From NCBI GenBank assembly GCA_030141605.1, contig JAQGDQ010000676.1, positions 30,001 to 94,000 of the forward strand: a DNA stretch of 64,000 nucleotides, read 5' to 3'. Below the pieces are notes generated by a model, which saw only the letters and a list, made by a program, of their open reading frames with translations, searched no databases and had not been told where the DNA came from. Shown piece by piece: positions 57,491 to 64,000 of the stretch. The stretch is from Tubiluchus corallicola (taxonomy: Eukaryota; Priapulida; Priapulimorpha; Priapulimorphida; Tubiluchidae). The first letter of the stretch is position 1; every line of letters starts with the position of its first letter. The translations under genes were made by a program, and so were the position numbers.

Positions 57491-57616
57491 TGCCATTGCA
57501 TTGAATAGACATTCTATATCGTATTGTCGTGGAGGTTTCATCAAACCATCAATGACGATATTCATGTGTAATTCGCCCATGTCTAGAAATGCTGTACTTA
57601 ACCAAAATGCGAGGTC
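57491..57616 (-). CDS. Annexin exon 3
   Basis: 126 nt, phase 0 at both ends, between CTTCATTTCAG| and GGCA|GTACGT. Encodes DLAFWLSTAFLDMGELHMNI, VIDGLMKPPRQYDIECLFNA and MA. The 'LMxPPxxYDxxCLxxAM' block is the classic annexin repeat 1-to-2 junction. The expected K before GAGTDE is A. Confidence 0.94.
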
Positions 57617-57774
57617 CTGAAATGAAGGGAAAAAAGCTTTTCTTTTCATTTATAAACTGGGTATAATTGACAGACTAATTGAACTTGTTGGCGAGGCTGC
57701 AATGTACTGAGCATTTACATCGGAAAAGATATTATGCAGGCTGACATGACAGCTGATATATATATACCAGTCTG

Positions 57775-57890
57775 CATAATACCAGAATATATACACACAC
57801 ATGTATGTGTATACGTGTGTGTGTGCGTGCGCATGCGTGCGTGTATGTGTGTGTGTGTATGTGCGTGCGTGCGTGTGTGAGTAGGTGTGT
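57775..57890. repeat. (GT)n/(GC GT)n microsatellite
   Basis: Alternating purine-pyrimidine tract GTGTGTGCGTGCGCATGCGT and following. In annexin intron 2. Confidence 0.9.
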
Positions 57891-57949
57891 ATTTCATGTC
57901 AGCCTGCATACTAATTTGCATATATTGTAGATGGCACTAAAGGTGCTGT

Positions 57950-58550
57950 TGCACCAGTACAGTGAAAATGGTGGCGACACCTACATATAAAACGAGCTGT
58001 TGCAGTGGTAGGGTGGCGACACCTACAAGCAAAAAGGGGTGCTTTTGCACTGTTGCAGTGACATTGCAGCGACGCCTGCAAGCAAAAAGGGGTGCTATTG
58101 CACTGTTGCAGCGAATACAATGGTGACTCCTAGAAGCAAAATGAGGTACTATTGCACTGTTGCAGCAAATACAGTGGTGACACCTACAAGCAAAACGAGG
58201 TGCTATTTCACTATTGCAGCTGGTATGGCAGCGACATCAACAAGTAAAATGAGCTGTTACTACACTATTGCAGCAAGTGTGATGAAGACACCTACAAGTG
58301 AAATAAGGTGCTATTACACTACTGCAGCAAATACGGTGGTGCCACCTACAAGTAAAATGAGGTGCTATTATGCCATTGCAGCAAATACGGTGGCAATACC
58401 TACAAGTGAAAGAGGCGCTATTACACTGTTACCACGAATATGGTGGCGACACCTACAAGTAAAATGAGATGCAGCGTACATGGTGGCAACACCTCCAAGA
58501 AAAATGAGGTGCTATTTCACTGTTGCAGCGAGTATGGTGGCGACACCTAC
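57950..58550 (-). repeat. ~52-bp array beginning at the exon 2 splice donor
   Basis: About 12 units. The minus-strand unit opens with the donor itself, GTAGGTGTCGCCACCATACT, then CGCTGCAACAGTG and TAGCACCTCATTTT. It starts at intron base +1 of exon 2. Divergence increases away from the exon. Confidence 0.92.
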
Positions 58551-58645
58551 CTCTTTGTACCTCTTGCTAAAGGCTTCGTTGATTAGCAGCCGTTGTTCGT
58601 TTGTTCTGTTTGTGAGCACGTTAATAACTGCGTCTTCATCGGTAC
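58551..58645 (-). CDS. Annexin exon 2 (repeat 1)
   Basis: 95 nt between TTTTTCTAG| and AAAGAG|GTAGGTG. Completes Gly and encodes TDEDAVINVLTNRTNEQRLL, INEAFSKRYKE, an excellent match to annexin repeat 1 (GTDEDAIIxVLTxRTNxQR). The exon is enclosed on both sides by the same tandem repeat. Confidence 0.95.
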
Positions 58646-58743
58646 CTAGAAAAAGTATTAATAAATTCATATCATCAGTTTTCTAGTTGTCTGTCTGCAC
58701 ATGAGGTGACCTGTAAAGTGACGTATCAAAATATTGGGATGTG

Positions 58744-59372
58744 CTTGCTCACCTACAAGTAAAATGAGGTGCCGTTACACACCGTTGCAAGCATATGGTA
58801 GCAACACCTACAAGTAAAATGAGGTACCATTACACCATTGCCGCACATATGGTGGCAACACCTACAAGTAAAATGAGGTGCTATTACACCGTTGCAGCGA
58901 GTATGGTAGCAACACCTACAAATAAAATGAGGTGCCATCACATCGTTGCAGCGAGTATGGTTGTGACACCTACAAGTAAAATGAGGTGTTGTTACACCAT
59001 TGCAGCACGTATGGTAGCAACACCTACAAGTAAAATGAGGTACCATCACACCGTTGCAGCGAGTATGGTTGTGACACCTACAAGTAAAATGAGGTGCTAT
59101 CACACCGTTGCAGCGAGTATGGTTGTGACACCTACAAGTAAAATGAGGTACCATCACACCGTTGCAGCGAGTATGGTTGTGACACCTACAAGTAAAATGA
59201 GGTACCATCACACCGTTGCAGCGAGTATGGTTGTGACACCTACAAGTAAAATGAGGTGCTATCACACCGTTGCAGCGAGTATGGTTGTGACACCTACAAG
59301 TAAAATGAGGTGCTGTTACACCATTGCAGCATGTATGGTGGCGACACCTACAAGTAAAGTGAGTGCAACATT
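58744..59372 (-). repeat. ~54-bp array upstream of annexin exon 2
   Basis: About 12 units of the same family as 57950-58550, same orientation, more uniform. Each has TTTTACTTGTAGGTGTCG on the minus strand, which looks like both a 3' and a 5' splice site. It lies in intron 1, ~100 bp before the exon 2 acceptor. An inverted unit follows at about 59388-59475. Confidence 0.92.
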
Positions 59373-59822
59373 AAACTAGTGTAGACAGTGTATAGGTGTT
59401 ATAGCACCTCATTTTAATAAATAAATTTTATAGGTGTCGCCACTATATTCGCTGCAACGGTGTTAAAGCACCTTTAGTGCCTTATACAATTTATTAGACT
59501 GGGTGAAATGTCAATTTACTCATTAATGTACTTTCCAATTTCCAACAAGCATTCTTAAACTAACAAACATCTTACTCTTACTTAGTACGTATTTTGCTGT
59601 ACATGTAACTATTGTATACATCTTGTGCACTTTTTAATGTCACCATCGTCTTAGGTGCTTTTGTTATGCAACACAGCACTACTCATAATTTTATCTCGTA
59701 CCCCCTGATCTGTCGTCACATGCGAAGTATGTACGTTGTTTAAATATCTAATTTAACCTAAAAACAAGTTTTCTAATAAAAAGGGTTAACCATAACTTAA
59801 AGTTTCACTCTAATTTTATTAA

Positions 59823-60229
59823 CCCTTTCAGTCCCAAATTATTTTTTAAGAAGAAAAAAAATTTTGGCTTGGTACTTTTGTTCAGTATGTCCATCTTGTT
59901 TACACATAATAATTATCTTTTTTCTACCTGTGCCCGCTTGCTAAATATAGCCTGTATCCCACGGGATACATTGAGATTCAATGGAAGCATAAAATGTGCT
60001 TCATTTTGCAACTGCTGATAATTTTTCAAAGTATTTAAGACATTTAGTATGCATGCTATGCTGATCTGTACAAAGTCGTCTCTAAAGTACTGTATTTTAA
60101 CACCATTTTTAGTCGATTGTTATTGGCTTAAATCAAAATAACTATTAACAGATCAAATAACTGTCACTTTTAAAATTTTATTAATTTTAAAGGCAGAGAA
60201 TATTCTCGGATACAACGGATATGAACGGG
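59823..60229. mobile_element. piggyBac-like MITE, 407 bp, in annexin intron 1
   Basis: Ends CCCTTTCAGTCCC and GATATGAACGGG, flanked by TTAA at 59819-59822 and 60230-60233. TTAA targets with CCC/GGG ends are the piggyBac signature. The flanks match an uninterrupted paralogous stretch at about 61405-61500, which serves as an empty site. Confidence 0.8.
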
Positions 60230-60382
60230 TTAAATTTCGTGGCTTCGTTCCTAATGAAATCTGGCCTCGAAGTTGCATTTTGCCCCCGGAAACAATTCGT
60301 TCGGTTTTGCTCGTGAATCTTCGGGTCGCAAATCTTAGGCAGTTTAGAGTAGGGGTCTATTTGGTAACAGGTAAGAACTCAC

Positions 60383-60482
60383 CAGCTCCTTTTACGGCCT
60401 TTCTCAATGTCTCTGCATCTTTATACGGATTGAAGTTTTCAGCGGGGGTAACAGTTCCTGTATCTCCAGGCCTCGACGCCAT
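60383..60482 (-). CDS. Annexin exon 1 with start codon
   Basis: ATG at 60482 opens MASRPGDTGTVTPAENFNPY, KDAETLRKAVKGA and the first base of Gly; donor AGCTG|GTGAGTT. The FNPxxDAExLRKAxKGAG block is the canonical annexin start. No earlier in-frame ATG fits, and a non-coding AT-rich stretch precedes. A short N-terminal tail means no extra interaction domain. Confidence 0.94.
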
Positions 60483-60726
60483 TTTAAATTACCCAGAAGA
60501 TCTTGCAAACTCAACACAAATGAAGCTATCGAAGTACATACACATTTCAGTTGTTCAGATTCTGTTGTATATTTTAAAATTTAAATAATTATACAATTTT
60601 TTTGAATGGCATTTGTGAGGAATTAAATTTGCGATCGCGTTTGAGATTACGCGTGCAAAAGTTGCAACCGCGTTTGCGATGACGCGTGCGTAACTAGAAT
60701 CGTAACTAAGCGACGTTTACAATTGA

Positions 60727-60734
60727 TGACGTCA
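60727..60734. promoter_or_regulatory. CRE palindrome upstream of annexin
   Basis: TGACGTCA, 245 bp upstream of the annexin ATG, next to several GCGTGCG/TGCGTGA motifs (60640-60840). CREB/ATF binding is plausible by consensus only. Confidence 0.4.
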
Positions 60735-60839
60735 GCAATTTACATAGAAAAACGCATTTTCTCATAAGAGGATAAAGGTAAGAATCTGTCTGCGCGTAAT
60801 GCGTGATGCGTGATCCGTAATGCGTGACACGTATTTACT

Positions 60840-61940
60840 GTTTCCACGTTTCAGTGAAAACTATGCGTATTAGCAAAACTGACGGCCATCTTTCTGCCAT
60901 TTTTAACAATTTAACATTGTTATTCATGATAATTGAAAGTAATCATTTTTGGAAGCCAATTCGAAATTTCAGTGCAACAGTGAACAATACATAATCATAG
61001 CGGTAGAATTTTCTTATCGTTGTACCACTAGACAGAAGTACTCAAAGAAAATTGACGTTTGTGGATGCGTAACATTTTACAGGAAAGAAAACCACGTACA
61101 GGAAACAATGTACACCCCTCATATCACCGCTCAGTGAAACCGGAACTGCAGTTATAGAGATACTGATTTTTTTCGGCAAGTACATTTCCTGTTCCTTGAG
61201 GGAGCTGGCACTAAGCTTGCAACTAGGACACTGATCTAGTAATTGTTGGTACCAGCTGACATACCAGAAAGGTGCTTCCGTTAAACTACATTGTGCCTCT
61301 CATGATTTGAAGCCATGTTCACCGGATCTGCTGCCATAATTATGCTCAGTATGTACGTTGTTTGAAAGACGAAATTTTCTTTAATAAAAAGTGCTAACTG
61401 TAACTAAAAAATTGACAGTAATTTTATCAAATTTCGTGGCAACCGTCTTAATGAAATCGGGCATCAAAGTTGCATTTTCTTCCAAAACATTTTGCTCAGT
61501 TTTACTCGTGAAAATTCGGATAATCTAATTCTAAACAAAAGCGTTACCAATGACTGCGTCGTTTCTGTGATGGTAAATTTGTAAACAAAGCTTCTTCAAA
61601 ATGTCATTCCACTTATTGTAGGCATTGCGGCATCAACATTAAATCTGAGTATTCCATACACTCCTGTCTGCAGCTAACAGTGTAAGTTTTTTTCCTCCTA
61701 AAGATAGATTTGGTTGAAGTTGTTGAGCATCTTTATTTACCTCACCTATCCAAGTTTTTTTAGGTTTATCAGGTGGGTTTTTGCATGGTTTTAAGGCTTC
61801 CTTTAAGGCAATTCTTACTGGTGCTTCATTTGGTAATATTAGACATCTTAATCTGGACTTTTAAGCTCCAGGAAATTTTTTCGTTTTGGTTTATTAATCT
61901 TAATGTTTGATTATGTTTGGCCATCTTATCTTTAACTTTC
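60840..61940. other. Upstream flank of annexin
   Basis: No gene supported. 61360-61540 is a diverged copy of 59750-59822 plus 60230-60345 without the piggyBac-like insert. Confidence 0.45.
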
Positions 61941-61944
61941 CTTA

Positions 61945-62475
61945 GACTTCTATGAAATGTGTTAGTCAAATGTAACACGTGATAACCAACGCAGCTCTGC
62001 CGTAACTAAGGACTGAATTTTGCTGGTGCCATCTAGCGAGTAAAACGCAAGAAATTAAGCTCCAGGTTTAAGCTCCAAAAGACTTCCATGAAATGTGTTA
62101 GTCAAATGTGACACGTGATAACCAAATGCAGACTGCTGTAACTAAGGATTGAATTTTACTGGCGCCATCTAGCGAGGAAAACGCAAGAAATTAAAATCCA
62201 GCTTTAAGCTTCAGATGACTTCTATGAAATGTGTCAGAGTCAAATGTGACATGTGATAACCAAATGCAGGCTCTGCCGTAACTAAGGACTGAATTTTGCT
62301 GGCGCCATCTAGCGAGGAAAACACAAGAAATTAAAATCCATATTTAAGCTTCGGAAGACTTCTATGAAATGTGTCAGAGTCAAATGTGACACGTGATAAC
62401 CAAACGCTGGCTCTGCCGTAACTAAGGACTGAATTTTGCTGGCGCCATCTAACGAGTAAAACGTGAGAAATCAAG
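61945..62475. repeat. ~130-bp tandem repeat, four copies
   Basis: Each unit contains TGAAATGTGT, GTGACACGTGATAACCAAA, GCCGTAACTAAGGACTGAAT and GCGCCATCTAGCGAG. Copies are 85-95% alike by eye. Confidence 0.9.
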
Positions 62476-64000
62476 TTTCAGTTTTTCTTCGGAAATGACA
62501 CCTTCACACATGATTTCCGCTTATATAAACCATTAAGAAAAAGTTTAAAAAATATCAAGAAATCTTAGTTAGAACGTTTTCGTTCTGTTTTGTATAAAAC
62601 TGAAACTTTATACCATAATCAAATTCGATTTTTGATATTTATTTTTATACAATATGATATTTTATGCAATATTTTCAAAATCATGGTGACCAGACTAATA
62701 TTTCAGTCATTTGTTGTGACTGTGTATAATTGGTGTTTATTTGTGTTTTTTAGTGTTTATTTGTTCTTTAGATTAAAATTTAATGATGGACTAAAATTTT
62801 CAACCCATGATAACAATATTTTTCAAGTATTATTTAATTATTAGGCTATAGGAAGTATTTCTTGTGAAAAGGCAAAAAGAAACTTAAAATTTGTAACTTG
62901 AACTTCATTTATTCATTATGGCGTTGCAATCAGTGCACATTAATTACCATCATTACAATTATAAGTACATTTAACATAACTAACATACAAAACTACGTGC
63001 CAAGACTCTGAGCTTCGTAAAAGCCAATGACTTACCAACATGTATAATGTCTTAACTAAATTGTATTTTAAAGAAATAATTTACAAACGAAAAATAATTG
63101 AGTTAGGTTGATAACATTACGATGAAGTTATTTACAAATTTGCATAGTATAATAATAATTATTATTATTATCAAAATGTAATTTTGCATTCAATTTTCGT
63201 ACAATTGCTGTTTATTATTTTTTCGCTTTTTGAAAATCTGACTAGAATAAGTGATTAAGAACACAAATCAATTGAAGGCGTAGACAGAACCATCACTGCT
63301 CCTAAGTATATAATCTAATCCAAATTTATTTTTAAAGCTGTTATGTTTTTTGTGTAAGAATCACATTAGAGCTCTTTTGTACCTGTAAGCAATTTGTAAA
63401 AAAATGCAGTAAGGGTCAGCTGATCAAGTGACCAACAGGTCTTTCACTGCTCCTTCTCGGTTGCAATGAAATTGTCAAATAACCATGTCAACTTTAACAA
63501 TTATTAAGAAAATGAAGTTGTCACTCTGTCTATAAAATTTTTACATGCCACTTTATCTACTCTTGCTGTACATCAACTTTCTTATACCAATTTTTACCTC
63601 TTATGAAATCATAATAAATAGAGTCAAAAACTGCAAGCTTTATCAACGTTTTTTAAGTTTTAATGTGATTTTTTACTGTAAAATCACTTTAATCGACTGC
63701 AGCTTCAGTTTAAACAATTATTGTCTAAATTCATTGCTAATATAATACAATACAATAGTCATTGAACTTCATATTCAATCACATTCTCAAAATAATGAAA
63801 ATTTTCAAGCTTACAGACATTCATACATGTATCAGCTTGCTGGTGCAAATAAGAGCTTTTTGCTCATTTGTTATTATCACCATCATCATCAACATCGTCA
63901 TCTGAATCATTAATATCAGTTTACTTTAATTTTATCACATTTTATATTCATGGCGAATGAAAATTTAATCAATATATGTCAAACAAAGTTACTCATTGCA
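62476..64000. other. Non-coding AT-rich flank
   Basis: Highly AT-rich; small ORFs have no protein-like composition. Short ATT and CAT trinucleotide runs (63160, 63880). Nothing further seen. Confidence 0.4.

Larger units (their letters stand above)
46817..60482 (-). other. Gene span: annexin
   Basis: Eight exons on the minus strand encode 319 aa (960 nt with stop), the standard length of a four-repeat annexin. Every intron phase closes. Annexins bind acidic phospholipid membranes in a calcium-dependent way and act in membrane repair, traffic and scaffolding (family knowledge). Repeat 1 (about residues 23-95) has GAGTDED; repeat 2 (about 96-167) has GAGTDEA and IKGDTS. Repeats 3 and 4 have lost the GxGTD loop (GVAGAFD and GHATTG), though repeat 4 keeps EGDTSG. 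Calcium binding by repeats 1 and 2 is therefore most likely (inference). The N-terminal tail is short (about 22 residues). Introns 2, 3 and 6 begin with tandem arrays that reiterate the 5' splice site. Intron 4 has CRE-like repeats; intron 6 has a 1-kb palindrome. A CRE palindrome lies 245 bp upstream of the ATG. Confidence 0.93.

Noticed and set aside
55659-57512. 617-codon minus-strand ORF (and long plus-strand ORFs) of STLTLHAC / KLTYYKHA repeats
   Set aside because: Pure 24-bp array in an intron; the unit length is a multiple of three without stops in several frames, so openness is automatic on both strands.

Overview
This window is nuclear DNA of an invertebrate metazoan. The evidence is AT-rich sequence, spliced genes with GT-AG introns, an annexin, an OPA3-like gene, a vertebrate-style Ig V-set exon, many hAT, Tc1/pogo and piggyBac-type DNA elements, a BEL/Pao LTR element, non-LTR fragments and a tRNA-derived SINE. 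I cannot place the phylum from sequence alone.

Layout. 1-3.3 kb: direct-repeat block, microsatellite and a 67-bp tandem array. 3.36-3.83 kb: one Ig-domain exon (+) whose 5' splice site starts a 37-bp tandem array. 4-11.3 kb: gene-poor duplicated blocks. 11.4-12.2 kb: two small DNA transposons. 13.6-14.6 kb: the last two exons of an unidentified minus-strand gene. 16-25.5 kb: transposon-dense, including a hAT derivative (24102-25479) whose residual transposase C-terminus is repeated about 12 times. 25559-42139 (minus): a multi-exon gene for an unidentified single-pass membrane protein; its introns hold a decayed BEL/Pao element, a truncated non-LTR element inside a minisatellite, a SINE and a 20-bp array. 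43326-43748 (minus): single-exon OPA3-like gene. 44.2 kb: Gypsy RNase H relic. 46817-60482 (minus): a complete eight-exon annexin gene (319 aa, all intron phases agree). 59.8-62.5 kb: a piggyBac-like MITE and a 4-copy repeat.

The most unusual feature is a recurring architecture. Four exons in two unrelated genes on opposite strands (annexin exons 2, 3 and 6, and the Ig exon) are each followed directly by a tandem array whose repeat unit contains the 5' splice site of that exon. Two arrays start at intron base +1 (24-bp and ~54-bp units). Two also carry the exon's 3' end (15 of 37 bp; 83 of ~115 bp). These introns thus hold from 9 to more than 100 reiterated donor-like sites. In annexin intron 6 the array also runs into a 1.05-kb near-perfect palindrome. 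I infer a process that tandemly amplifies DNA at splice donors; I do not know its mechanism.

Exon borders were set by hand from splice consensus, reading-frame continuity and family resemblance. One exon or more of the membrane-protein gene (between 38191 and 35930) was not found.
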